A DNA stretch of 64,000 bases from Planctomycetota bacterium (lineage in GTDB: Bacteria > Planctomycetota > E44-bin39), in the NCBI GenBank assembly GCA_004376375.1, contig SOJX01000118.1, positions 1 to 64,000 on the forward strand. Direction: 5' to 3'. The position numbers and the translations under genes are program-made. Below, piece after piece: positions 7,586 to 15,235 of this stretch. The number at the start of each line of letters is the position of its first letter. The stretch's first letter is position 1. Below the pieces are notes generated by a model that made no database searches, was not told the origin of the DNA, and saw nothing but the letters and a program-made list of their open reading frames with translations.

Positions 7586-7801
7586 TTGAAAAAGGACAAT
7601 GAAGCATTTTTATTTCCATTAACAGTAATGTTGTGCGTTCTTGCTGGGTGTGCAGCAGCCCAACCTACCACTGAGGAAAGTTCTGGGAAAGTTCTGGGGA
7701 CACAATACTTAACTCCCCAAGAGATATTAGAGATAAGTATTGTGTCCCCAGGACTGCTTACTGATGCGACTTTAGAAAAATGGAGACAATTGAAAATATG
7801 A
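7586..7801 (+). pseudogene. Lipoprotein-like fragment interrupted by a RAYT-type palindrome
   Basis: An open frame from TTG 7586 encodes 71 residues: a short lipoprotein signal with lipobox VLAGC (Cys22), then AAQPTTEESS. From about residue 35 the codons are those of the RAYT-like repeat (7690-7755), giving KVLGTQYLTPQEILEISIVS, and 12 or so residues follow (DATLEKWRQLKI). No good ribosome site is present. I take it as the remains of an exported protein gene into which the repeat jumped in frame. It may also be a chance frame. Confidence 0.35.
7690..7755. mobile_element. RAYT-like terminal repeat remnant, copy 2
   Basis: Left arm 7690-7715 (AGTTCTGGGGACACAATACT followed by TAACTC) and right arm 7732-7755 (GATAAGTATTGTGTCCCCAG then GACT) face each other across 16 bp. 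They match the arms of the element at 5827-5940. No transposase remains between them. Confidence 0.65.
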
Positions 7802-7935
7802 AAATAGGTGTAAATAGTGTAAATAGGGACAGTCACCTATTTATTATAAATAAAAGCCCCGACGGGGCGTTCCATGATAGCCCAGGGTGAAGCGGAGCGC
7901 CTGAAAGGCGCGGAGCGGAACCCTGGATTCACGGC
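7802..7935. repeat. Multi-hairpin repeat block
   Basis: Three structures lie side by side. AAATAGGTG (7802-7810) pairs with CACCTATTT (7834-7842), with a direct repeat GTAAATAG between. GCCCC-GAC-GGGGC follows at 7856-7868. CCAGGGT (7882-7888) pairs with ACCCTGG (7920-7926), enclosing an inner hairpin GCGCCT-GAA-AGGCGC (7897-7911). The last unit resembles the 'atagcccagggt...accctgg' repeats that are dispersed in several bacterial phyla. No gene is seen here. Confidence 0.65.
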
Positions 7936-7942
7936 ACATAAA

Positions 7943-7990
7943 AAAGCTATCTCCGGACACATACTGAAAGCTATCTCCGGACACATACTG
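7943..7990. repeat. Perfect 24-bp tandem duplication
   Basis: Two identical 24-bp units (7943-7966 and 7967-7990) containing AGCTATCTCCGGACACATAC. They lie in non-coding sequence within the AT-rich island. Confidence 0.85.
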
Positions 7991-8339
7991 ATTTTGAAAT
8001 TACATATGAGGTTATTAAGTCTTATCCGACTTTTCATCCTGAAATAAAGTTTGAAGTTAAAAGTCGAAAGTTAAGAGTTCGAAGAGTTGATGTAACTTCA
8101 GATTACACTTTAAACTTTTAATTCCCGTCAAAAACCATGCCGAAAAATTTTAGGGTTACAACTCCCGAAATTATGTCACAAAAAAAGGACAGTATATGTC
8201 CTTTCGCAACTGATACCCCCCGATTGCGGCGCTTTGACCCTCGTTTGCTCGCCTCCACCGGGTGTTCAAGGGGGTGTCAGAACCGAAAAAAGTCGGAATT
8301 TTCTGCAAAATATTACAAAACTTTTACGCAAAGAAGTAC
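7991..8339. other. Non-coding stretch with one small hairpin
   Basis: I see no supported gene here. The stretch contains a perfect 8-bp hairpin (AAAGGACA, 5-nt loop, TGTCCTTT; 8184-8204), a form common at the edges of RAYT elements. It also has degenerate AAGTTAAAAG/AAAGTTAAGAG repeats near 8050-8080. An open frame on the plus strand at 8137-8388 runs into the heptad array and is not credible. Confidence 0.5.
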
Positions 8340-8451
8340 CGAGTATCGAGTATCGAGTAACGAGTATCGAGTAACGAGTAGCGAGTAGCGAGTAACGAGT
8401 AACGAGTAACGAGTAGCGAGTAGCGAGTAACGAAACTCGGCACTCGAAACT
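8340..8451. repeat. Heptanucleotide array, 16 units of CGAGTAN type
   Basis: Thirteen consecutive 7-bp units reading CGAGTAT, CGAGTAA or CGAGTAG (8340-8430) are followed by CGAAACT, CGGCACT and CGAAACT (8431-8451), 112 bp in all without a phase break. The closing units carry ACTCG, the complement of CGAGT, so the tail can fold back on the array. This is the longest uninterrupted heptad array in the window. Confidence 0.95.
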
Positions 8452-8505
8452 GATTTGACATAACTTTAAAAACCGATCGTCAGCGGCCACCGGTTAATCA
8501 GTTAA

Positions 8506-8538
8506 ACAGGACAGCCGCCTTCCCGGCGGCTGTCCTGT
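8506..8538 (-). terminator. Strong hairpin, likely terminator of the gene at 8607-8999
   Basis: A perfect 14-bp stem (ACAGGACAGCCGCC / GGCGGCTGTCCTGT) closes a 5-nt loop. It lies 69 bp beyond the stop of the minus-strand gene. On that strand it is followed only by a short TTT, so termination may be weak or factor-assisted. Confidence 0.55.
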
Positions 8539-8606
8539 AACTTGGACGGAGCAGACTACTTATGAACGCTCGGTTTCCCCCCTCAGACCGGAGCGTTACC
8601 CCCCTC

Positions 8607-8999
8607 TCAGATCATGTCGTTTCCGTCCGGTATGATTTTATAGTCGATTATCTCCCTGTTCTTATCCAGGACTACGTAATGGCTGTGCCCGGAATCCAGG
8701 CAATTTTCTATTGCTGCAAGCAGGCTTTCATCGAATTCGATTACAGGCATAAGTACGTGTGTATAAAAGAGTTGCGAGGCAGACGGTTGCGCCTGCACAT
8801 GGCATTCAAAAAGATTCATTACCGTATCGCAGGGAATTCCTCGGTTCAGGCGCAGATGAGCAAAACGGCGGACCACATCTTTGTGTTCTTCTGTAAGTTT
8901 TGCTGTTACAAGGGATTGTGAGAGAGGGCTACCGGAAAAAAGTCCGTTGCTGTGCAAAGGCAGGATATTGTGGTCTGCTATAAGATTTCCAGCTTTCAC
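8607..8999 (-). CDS. Small unknown protein, possible CBS-like C-terminus
   Basis: A 130-residue protein from GTG 8999 with GAGAGGGG 4-5 bases upstream. The gene has its own promoter (9057-9085) and a downstream hairpin (8506-8538), which supports it as a real single-gene unit. No signal peptide or membrane helix is seen. The last 40 residues (DESLLAAIENCLDSGHSHYV then VLDKNREIIDYKI) resemble the second half of a CBS motif, which binds adenosyl ligands elsewhere, but a single diverged half is not proof. It contains three cysteines without clear spacing. It lies between the repeat block and guaB. Function unknown. Confidence 0.55.
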   Translation of the reverse strand: MKAGNLIADHNILPLHSNGLFSGSPLSQSLVTAKLTEEHKDVVRRFAHLRLNRGIPCDTVMNLFECHVQAQPSASQLFYTHVLMPVIEFDESLLAAIENCLDSGHSHYVVLDKNREIIDYKIIPDGNDMI

Positions 9000-9376
9000 G
9001 CGCCCCTCTCATTCATCGCGTGGGTACGGCCGGTCTAATTGCCAATGACCGTTATAGTTCTACTACATGAATCCAAAATCGTCAAGTCTATTTTCAGGTT
9101 GCGAAGCAAAAGTTACGTCAAGCGTTTTCATAACATCATCAAGTTCAAGGTGTTACGTAGCGAAAATTATTATCAGAAAATTATACATTTATTATCATTT
9201 TGTAATAAAATGTCGCAACTTTGGGGGTTGTTTTGAAAAAATTGCCGTATCCCATGAAATAGCAATAAGTTCCACTGATTTACATACAAATTACATTTTT
9301 CGATAATTTGTAATGAAAAAAACAGATTGGATAAAGCAATCTTCGAAAAGTGAGTTATAAAGGGAAAGAAATCCTA
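9000..9376. other. AT-rich intergenic region downstream of guaB
   Basis: This 377-bp stretch holds the minus-strand promoter of the 8607-8999 gene at 9057-9085. It also holds an AT-rich 8-bp inverted repeat (ACAAATTA at 9286-9293, TAATTTGT at 9304-9311). I see no supported coding sequence and no clear terminator for guaB. Confidence 0.5.
9057..9085 (-). promoter_or_regulatory. Promoter, TTGACG-17-TAGAAC
   Basis: Minus-strand TTGACG (complement of 9080-9085) and TAGAAC (complement of 9057-9062) with a 17-bp spacer, 58 bases before the GTG of the 8607-8999 gene. Confidence 0.55.
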
Positions 9377-10837
9377 TTAATCTATTTCCAGTTTATAGTT
9401 AGAAGCTTCTTTCGTTATCTGAATTCCATGCGGGTGGCTCTCAATCAAGCCGGCGTTGGAAATCTGCATAAATCTAGCTTTTTTCTGAAGTTGTTGAATA
9501 TTTCGCGCCCCCGTGTAGCCCATTCCAGCCCGCAAACCGCCGACAAGCTGATAAACAAATTCATTAAGCGGTCCTTTCAGAGGAACACGTCCTTCAACTC
9601 CTTCCGGCACAAGCTTTTCTGCTTCTTCAATCGACTCCTGGCCATACCTTGCTTTCGAACCTTTCATCATCGCGCCATGCGATCCCATCCCGCGATAGGT
9701 TTTGAATCTCCTGCCCCTGTAAGTTATGACTTCACCAGGCGATTCGTTCAGACCGGCAAACAGGCTTCCAAGCATAACACAATCCGCACCGGCTGCAATT
9801 GCTTTTGTGATGTCGCCGGAATGGCGAATGCCGCCGTCCGCAATAATCGGCACGCCTGACCCGTCAACCGCTTGTGCGACGTCATATACCGCAGTAATCT
9901 GGGGAACCCCGACGCCGGCAATTATCCTTGTCGTGCAGATTGAACCCGGACCGATCCCGACTTTCAAGCCGTCCGCGCCCACATCCAAAAGCGCTTTCGC
10001 AGCTTCTGTTGTCGCGATATTTCCAGCCACAACTTCCGCATTATAACGGTTTTTCGCTTCTTTGACGGTTTCAATCACGTTTTTCGAGTGGCCGTGAGCA
10101 GTATCAACAACCAGGAAATCGACATCCATCTCAAGCAAAGCCTCAATGCGGTCAAATTCTCTCGGTGAAACGGCTGCGCCGACACACAAGCGACCCCTTG
10201 AGTCCTTGCAGGCGTTCGGGTGCGTTTCAAGGAGATGAATGTCTTTTATGGTTATCAGGCCTTTAAGGCTGCCTTTATCGTCAACAAGCAGGAGTTTTTC
10301 GACCTTTTTCTTGTGCAGAATACCTTTGGCCTCATCCAGAGAAGTGTTTTCCGGCGCGGTAACCAGCAAAGTCTTGGTCATTACTTCGCCTATCTTCTTT
10401 TCCGGTGAGGTTTGGAACTGGAGGTCGCGACGGGTGATAATGCCTGCGAGATGGCCGTTCTTGTCAACAATCGGGATTCCTGAAACCTTGTGCTCATTCA
10501 TTACGCGCTGGACGGTTCCGACCGTTTCTTCCGGTGGCAGCGTGATCGGATCGACAATAACGCCGGATTCAGAACGTTTCACAGTTTCAACTTCAGCGGC
10601 CTGCTGCTTGACAGTCATATTCTTATGGATAACGCCGACACCGCCTTCCTGGGCCAGCGCAATAGCCAGCCGACTTTCAGTCACCGTATCCATGGCAGCA
10701 GAAAGCAGTGGAATATTAACTTCAATATTGCGCGTGACATGCGTGTGGACGTTTACATCCGCGGGCAGAACATCGGATTTCTGGGGGATAAGCAGGACGT
10801 CGTCGAAGGTTATTCCGCTTTTGATAATTTTTTTCAT
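9377..10837 (-). CDS. guaB: Inosine-5'-monophosphate dehydrogenase
   Basis: A 486-residue enzyme, the normal length. It oxidises IMP to XMP with NAD, the committed step to GMP. The ATG at 10837 is used because it gives MKKIIKSGITFDDVLLIPQK and has GAGGAG 8 bases upstream; an upstream in-frame ATG has neither. Residues 1-90 and 205-486 form the TIM barrel, with two CBS domains between about 94 and 205. The active-site loop GIGPGSICTTR carries the catalytic cysteine (C301), and the flap segment SRAR-like KGSKARYGQES is present. It is monocistronic, with its own promoter at 10906-10933. Confidence 0.98.
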   Translation of the reverse strand: MKKIIKSGITFDDVLLIPQKSDVLPADVNVHTHVTRNIEVNIPLLSAAMDTVTESRLAIALAQEGGVGVIHKNMTVKQQAAEVETVKRSESGVIVDPITLPPEETVGTVQRVMNEHKVSGIPIVDKNGHLAGIITRRDLQFQTSPEKKIGEVMTKTLLVTAPENTSLDEAKGILHKKKVEKLLLVDDKGSLKGLITIKDIHLLETHPNACKDSRGRLCVGAAVSPREFDRIEALLEMDVDFLVVDTAHGHSKNVIETVKEAKNRYNAEVVAGNIATTEAAKALLDVGADGLKVGIGPGSICTTRIIAGVGVPQITAVYDVAQAVDGSGVPIIADGGIRHSGDITKAIAAGADCVMLGSLFAGLNESPGEVITYRGRRFKTYRGMGSHGAMMKGSKARYGQESIEEAEKLVPEGVEGRVPLKGPLNEFVYQLVGGLRAGMGYTGARNIQQLQKKARFMQISNAGLIESHPHGIQITKEASNYKLEID

Positions 10838-10905
10838 CGGCAAGCTCCTCTTAATGGCGGAGGCATTTGCCATATACCCCTGCCGGCTCGGAAACTTGCC
10901 TTCCG

Positions 10906-10933
10906 ACTATAACATTCACATGCCACAAGTCAA
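10906..10933 (-). promoter_or_regulatory. guaB promoter, TTGACT-16-TATAGT
   Basis: Minus-strand TTGACT (complement of 10928-10933) and TATAGT (complement of 10906-10911), 16 bp apart, leaving a leader of about 60 nt before guaB. No purine-riboswitch-like fold was recognised in the leader. Confidence 0.6.
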
Positions 10934-11049
10934 AGAAAAACTGATTGAACACGTCAAGGCGCCGGGGATACTGAAAGACACTTACGGCGGTCACCTCTGC
11001 CTGTTCCAGAAAACCCGGGAAGGGTCACCGTAGTATAAGAATGTTGAGC

Positions 11050-11078
11050 TTGCATTAGCCAAACTCTCAAGGTAAAAT
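11050..11078 (+). promoter_or_regulatory. Promoter, TTGCAT-17-TAAAAT
   Basis: TTGCAT (11050-11055) and TAAAAT (11073-11078) with a 17-bp spacer, 49 bases before the GTG at 11128. It probably drives the pair of exported paralogues. Confidence 0.6.
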
Positions 11079-11127
11079 AGCTCTACTTGAATTTGTACGG
11101 GCTTTTCAGAGCTTGGGGGAAATATTA

Positions 11128-12663
11128 GTGATAAAACGTAATATTCGTCCGGTGATATTTACTTTCGCAGCCGTTCTATGCATGGCGGCATCCGCCTCGG
11201 CTGGTGAAAAACCACTGCCGTTTAACGTGCCTTCCAAACTGCCGAACGGAGAGTTCCTGTTCTTCCAGGCCGCAAACTCGGTTTCCAGCTTTCCGTATTC
11301 CGACGGTACGATAATACATGTTTACACGTACTCCGACACCAAAGCCGCGGCAAAAGACTTCGGGACTATTGATAACGTCAGCGTTGCAGTAAGCGTCGAA
11401 ACTAACGCCGTACTGTCAAAAGTCGGCGCACGAACGTTTACCGCAGGCGACAGGAAGTTTCTCGCGTTTCTAATGAGTGAATCCCTGCTTGCTATTTCAT
11501 ACTTTGGAAGCAAACTCACAACTGCTGAAGCGCTTAAAACCGGAGAACAGATATTTACTGATGCACGGGAGAAAATGAAGAGACTTTTCGCCGATCCCGA
11601 GGCGGCATTCAAGACCTTCTGCGGCGCGATAGAGTCCGGCAACGAGCCCATGATGTTTACTTCACTGGCAACGCCCATACCGGATGAATTTCGGATGCGC
11701 ATCGGCGGAAGAATGGAGAGTATTATCAGTTTCAGTTCGCTCAAGCGCCGCGGTCCCAGATTTGTCCTCGCCGAAACCGAAAAGCTGGACAACGATACGG
11801 TTAACTGCCGAATGGTGGAAGACGTGCCCAACCTCTGGAACTCGCCATGGTTCCGGGTTGTTCGCGAGGGCTTGATTGAACTCCAATTGTCCCAGTATGC
11901 AAGTACTGATGAATACTGGATTCCGTTCCGCAGGCAGGACGGCCTGTGGAAAATTGACATCGCAATGATAAAACGCAAAGCAATCATGCGAACGGAGAAC
12001 GAATTCAAAGCGGCAAAAGAGCTCCAGGACTGCCAGCGCAACTTCCAGCAGATTTCTTATGCCCTTCGCAACTGGCGCAACAGAAATAGAAACATCCGCC
12101 TGCCGGAAAACCCGAACGACATATTGGCCGCCCGGGGAAGCTCGGCAAAATTAGTATGTCCGGGCGCCGAGAGCCAGGGAATCGCATATGACATGAACAA
12201 CTCGAACCTGCTGTACTTTCCGTACCCGATGGCTACGAATGAGCTTCCCGCGGACGCCCTGATATTTTGCGACCGCGAGGGCGCGCACCCACACCCCGAG
12301 CCCAAACGGCTATTGCTTACCCTGGCCTACCGGGTGGAAATCGTGAGTGAAGAAGTCGCGCTGACCAGAATCGCCGAAGCAAAACAGCTGTGCCGCGGTA
12401 TCAAAATCGATGATAAAGAACAGCCGCCCGAAGAAAAGCTGGAGCCCCTTGCCCCGGAGGAGGAAAAAATTCTTCGAGCACTGATCAAACAGCTTGGCGA
12501 TAATTCCTGGGAAGTTCGTGAAAAAGCCCAGGAAGCGCTTATCAGCTTCGGCCGCCGGGCCATGCCGATTGTGATGGAAGCCAAGGATTCTACCGATGAC
12601 GAAATCAAGTGGCGAGTGGGTAGGATCCTGAAAGCTTACCTTGAACAGAAAAGCAGGAAATAG
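11128..12663 (+). CDS. Exported protein of unknown function, first of a paralogous pair
   Basis: A 511-residue protein starting at GTG 11128, behind GGGGGA. A signal peptide covers about residues 1-25 (FTFAAVLCMAASASA). The segment LPNGEFLFFQ ... YSDGTIIHVYTYSD near residues 40-75 is shared in outline with the next gene (KLPNG ... GTELIVYFYSD), so the two are diverged tandem paralogues. The middle contains a domain with WKIDIAM resembling a small NTF2/SnoaL-like exported fold. The last 70 residues look like one or two HEAT-type helical pairs (KQLGDNSWEVREKAQEAL). It probably acts in the envelope; no catalytic motif is visible. Confidence 0.75.
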   Translation: MIKRNIRPVIFTFAAVLCMAASASAGEKPLPFNVPSKLPNGEFLFFQAANSVSSFPYSDGTIIHVYTYSDTKAAAKDFGTIDNVSVAVSVETNAVLSKVGARTFTAGDRKFLAFLMSESLLAISYFGSKLTTAEALKTGEQIFTDAREKMKRLFADPEAAFKTFCGAIESGNEPMMFTSLATPIPDEFRMRIGGRMESIISFSSLKRRGPRFVLAETEKLDNDTVNCRMVEDVPNLWNSPWFRVVREGLIELQLSQYASTDEYWIPFRRQDGLWKIDIAMIKRKAIMRTENEFKAAKELQDCQRNFQQISYALRNWRNRNRNIRLPENPNDILAARGSSAKLVCPGAESQGIAYDMNNSNLLYFPYPMATNELPADALIFCDREGAHPHPEPKRLLLTLAYRVEIVSEEVALTRIAEAKQLCRGIKIDDKEQPPEEKLEPLAPEEEKILRALIKQLGDNSWEVREKAQEALISFGRRAMPIVMEAKDSTDDEIKWRVGRILKAYLEQKSRK

Positions 12664-12687
12664 ATTTTCGCAAGGGAGATATAACCC

Positions 12688-14184
12688 ATGCACATCCTGA
12701 AGTATTCAATCCTGTTATTTGGCGCCGTGGTCCTGATGTCTGCGCTTCTTCTGGCGGACGAGGATAAAAAAACCGGCGATAAGGAAGCAAAAGCGGAAAA
12801 GAAAACAACCGCTGAGAAAGAAGACCCGAAATCAAAAGAGAGTAAGCCTAAAAAGGCAGAGAAAAAGCCGGTCATAATTCAACGCAAAATAAAAGTCAAC
12901 GCGCGGGGAAACGCGGGCGGCATCATAATAAGCACGGAACCCGACCCGGAAAAGAAAAGCACCCGCAAGCTTCAAACAACCTTCAAGCTCCCGGACAAAC
13001 TCCCAAACGGCGCCGTGCCGAAGTTTCACAACGCAGATGAAAAGGTCCGGATAGAATATTCCGGGGGGACTGAATTGATCGTGTACTTCTACTCTGACCT
13101 GGAAACCTTGAAATCCGACTATTCCGCTTTTAAGGAGGTGCAGGAAGAGATAAGCGAGCAGGATTCCAAGCAGCTCGCAAAACTCGGCGGGATCATGGAA
13201 AAAACGGACAGGATCTCCTCAATTTATTTCGTATTTGAAGATACCGTAGTGACTTTCGCTTTCAAGGCCGGTACGGACAAGGAAACGCTCATCTCGGCCG
13301 GGGAGAAATTTCTTGCAGATGAAGCCCAACGCCGTGCAGCTATCTTCGCGACACCGGAGATCACGCTCGCAGCCGCACGACGCGCCGTCAGGGACAACGA
13401 TTATGCCGTTTTGCGAATTGCGTTTCCCGATGTAGTCTCCGAAGACGCTGAAGACCACCTCTCCCAACTACGTGCCGAGTACGAGCGCATGCGGAAACAA
13501 CGCGGTGTTACGTATTATCGCAACAACATCGAGTTTGAAGTCAGCCTGGAAAACAAAACCGACAACGAGGCGATTATTACGATCAAGGCGTCAGACAACC
13601 GGCCCCGCATCAGAAGTAATTTTATGAACACCAGGTGGATTCGCGCGATATTCGGAATGCGGGCGTACGCCGGAATTGAAATCCACGGGCTGCGCTGCTT
13701 TCTTTTCAAACAGGACGGTCGATGGTTCATCGACATAGACCGGAACCTTACCGAAGACGCGGAGATGCGCACGGTTTCCGACAAAGAAGAACCCTCGCAG
13801 GCTCAGAGGACGGTTACGAAAGTGCTCCGTATCATCCATGAGTTTCAATCCTCTTTTTACACCGGCGACCTTGACAGCGACCGCAAGAAAGACTATGCCC
13901 AGACTCTCGAAGAACTGATCGAAACAGCCGGCGACAAGAAAGAAGACCTGCAGACGTTACTGAAGCTGGCATCCGGCTACACCATCAAGGTAGTCGCAAA
14001 GGACGGCGAACCAAACTGGTATACTCTCGCTTCACCCAACCCCGAACGGAGAGTTTCCATTGGCGGTCGAAGAATATATTCTTCCTTGAAAAAAGCCTGG
14101 TATTTTTACATCGACGAGACGGGAATCGTTCGATTTGAAATCGGTAAGCCCGCAAACAGTAAAAGCAAACAGTACGAAGAGTAA
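12688..14184 (+). CDS. Exported protein of unknown function, second of a paralogous pair
   Basis: A 498-residue protein 24 bp after its paralogue, with AGGGAGAT before the ATG. A signal peptide (about 1-23) leads into a 60-residue Lys/Glu-rich linker, a feature the first paralogue lacks. The domain FKLPDKLPNGAVPKFHNADE ... GTELIVYFYSD and the following helical region match the order seen in the neighbour. A DGRWFIDIDRN segment parallels DGLWKIDIAMI there. The last 130 residues carry an SxxxYFYIDETG-like strand resembling pseudopilin or DUF1559-like C-termini, but without a pilin N-terminus. Function unknown; probably co-transcribed with 11128. Confidence 0.75.
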   Translation: MHILKYSILLFGAVVLMSALLLADEDKKTGDKEAKAEKKTTAEKEDPKSKESKPKKAEKKPVIIQRKIKVNARGNAGGIIISTEPDPEKKSTRKLQTTFKLPDKLPNGAVPKFHNADEKVRIEYSGGTELIVYFYSDLETLKSDYSAFKEVQEEISEQDSKQLAKLGGIMEKTDRISSIYFVFEDTVVTFAFKAGTDKETLISAGEKFLADEAQRRAAIFATPEITLAAARRAVRDNDYAVLRIAFPDVVSEDAEDHLSQLRAEYERMRKQRGVTYYRNNIEFEVSLENKTDNEAIITIKASDNRPRIRSNFMNTRWIRAIFGMRAYAGIEIHGLRCFLFKQDGRWFIDIDRNLTEDAEMRTVSDKEEPSQAQRTVTKVLRIIHEFQSSFYTGDLDSDRKKDYAQTLEELIETAGDKKEDLQTLLKLASGYTIKVVAKDGEPNWYTLASPNPERRVSIGGRRIYSSLKKAWYFYIDETGIVRFEIGKPANSKSKQYEE

Positions 14185-14231
14185 GCCAGGGGAAATAAGC
14201 GGAAAGATAGATCCTGCACAATAACAATTTC

Positions 14232-14262
14232 TTGAGAAAAACCCCCATGGTCATGCTATACT
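14232..14262 (+). promoter_or_regulatory. Extended -10 promoter for the ABC exporter, TTGAGA-19-TGC-TATACT
   Basis: TTGAGA (14232-14237) and TATACT (14257-14262) are 19 bp apart, a long spacer, but a TG one base before the -10 makes an extended -10 element. The start codon of the ATPase gene is 44 bases further on. Confidence 0.55.
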
Positions 14263-14305
14263 AGGGAACAAAGACCCGGCTGGTTTAGCTTCCGGAGGAA
14301 TCCTT

Positions 14306-15235
14306 GTGATTGAGACGAAAAATTTGACCAAAGTATTCAAAAACATCACTGCTGTTAAAAACCTGAACATTTCCATCGACGAAGGCGACATATACGGGTT
14401 CATAGGCCCCAACGGCGCCGGCAAAACAACGACGATAAAAATGCTCGCCACGCTCATGCGGCCCACCAGCGGCACCGCGTTCCTGGGCGGTCATAATATC
14501 AACGGCGAGTCGCGGCAGGTCCGGCGCCTTATCGGATACATGCCCGACTTCTTCGGCGTCTACGAGGACATGAAGGTTTCCGAATACCTGGAGTTCTTCG
14601 CCGCGGCTTACCGAATCCGGGGACCCGCACGCCGGCGAATCGTAAAAGACGTTCTCGCGCTGACCGACCTCGAGTACAAACGCAACGAACTCGTCCAGGC
14701 GCTTTCACGGGGCATGCAGCAGCGTCTGGGTCTTGCGCGGGTATTGATACACGACCCGAAAGTACTCCTCCTCGATGAGCCTGCAAGCGGGCTGGACCCG
14801 AGGGCCCGCATAGAAATACGCGAATTGCTCAAGGAACTCCAGCGGATGGGGAAAACAATCCTTATATCGTCTCATATTCTTTCCGAGCTGGGTGAAATGT
14901 GTAACTCGATAGGTATTATCGAGCAGGGCAAACTCGTCTTCTCAGGCGACCTCGAAACCGTGATGGAAGAAGTCCGGGGAAAAGGACTGCTGTTTATAAG
15001 GGTTGACGGCGACTGCACTGAAGCGGCTGATGCTATCTGCAACCATCGATTCGTTACAAAAGCCGAAGTAACCGAAAACGGCGAGCTGTTCGTTCAGGTT
15101 TCATCGAAGGCTCCCAACCTGTCGTTCGTCAGTGAGGCGCTGGTTGAAATGGGCTTCCCAATTCTTGCCATGAAAGAAGAAGAAGTGGATTTGGAAGATG
15201 TTTTCATGAGGCTTACAAAAGGCGTAGTATCATAA
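14306..15235 (+). CDS. ABC transporter ATP-binding protein (ABC-2 exporter type)
   Basis: A 309-residue ATPase starting at GTG 14306, behind GGAGGA. Walker A GPNGAGKT (34-41), signature LSRGMQQR (about 132-139), Walker B LLLDEP (153-158) and the switch His (H189) are all present. The ATPase domain ends near 220 and is followed by a C-terminal domain of about 90 residues typical of CcmA/GldA/NatA-type exporters. It overlaps the permease gene by one base, so the two are translationally coupled. Substrate unknown. Confidence 0.95.
   Translation: MIETKNLTKVFKNITAVKNLNISIDEGDIYGFIGPNGAGKTTTIKMLATLMRPTSGTAFLGGHNINGESRQVRRLIGYMPDFFGVYEDMKVSEYLEFFAAAYRIRGPARRRIVKDVLALTDLEYKRNELVQALSRGMQQRLGLARVLIHDPKVLLLDEPASGLDPRARIEIRELLKELQRMGKTILISSHILSELGEMCNSIGIIEQGKLVFSGDLETVMEEVRGKGLLFIRVDGDCTEAADAICNHRFVTKAEVTENGELFVQVSSKAPNLSFVSEALVEMGFPILAMKEEEVDLEDVFMRLTKGVVS

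Noticed and set aside
8137..8388. Plus-strand open frame before the heptad array
   Set aside because: It ends in repeat codons (RSTEYRVSSNEYRVTSSE), has no ribosome site and lies in repeat-rich DNA.
8340..8451. CRISPR array
   Set aside because: Units are 7 bp and contiguous without spacers, and no cas gene is present.
10838..10905. Purine riboswitch in the guaB leader
   Set aside because: The leader is about 60 nt and lacks the conserved pseudoknotted three-helix pattern.
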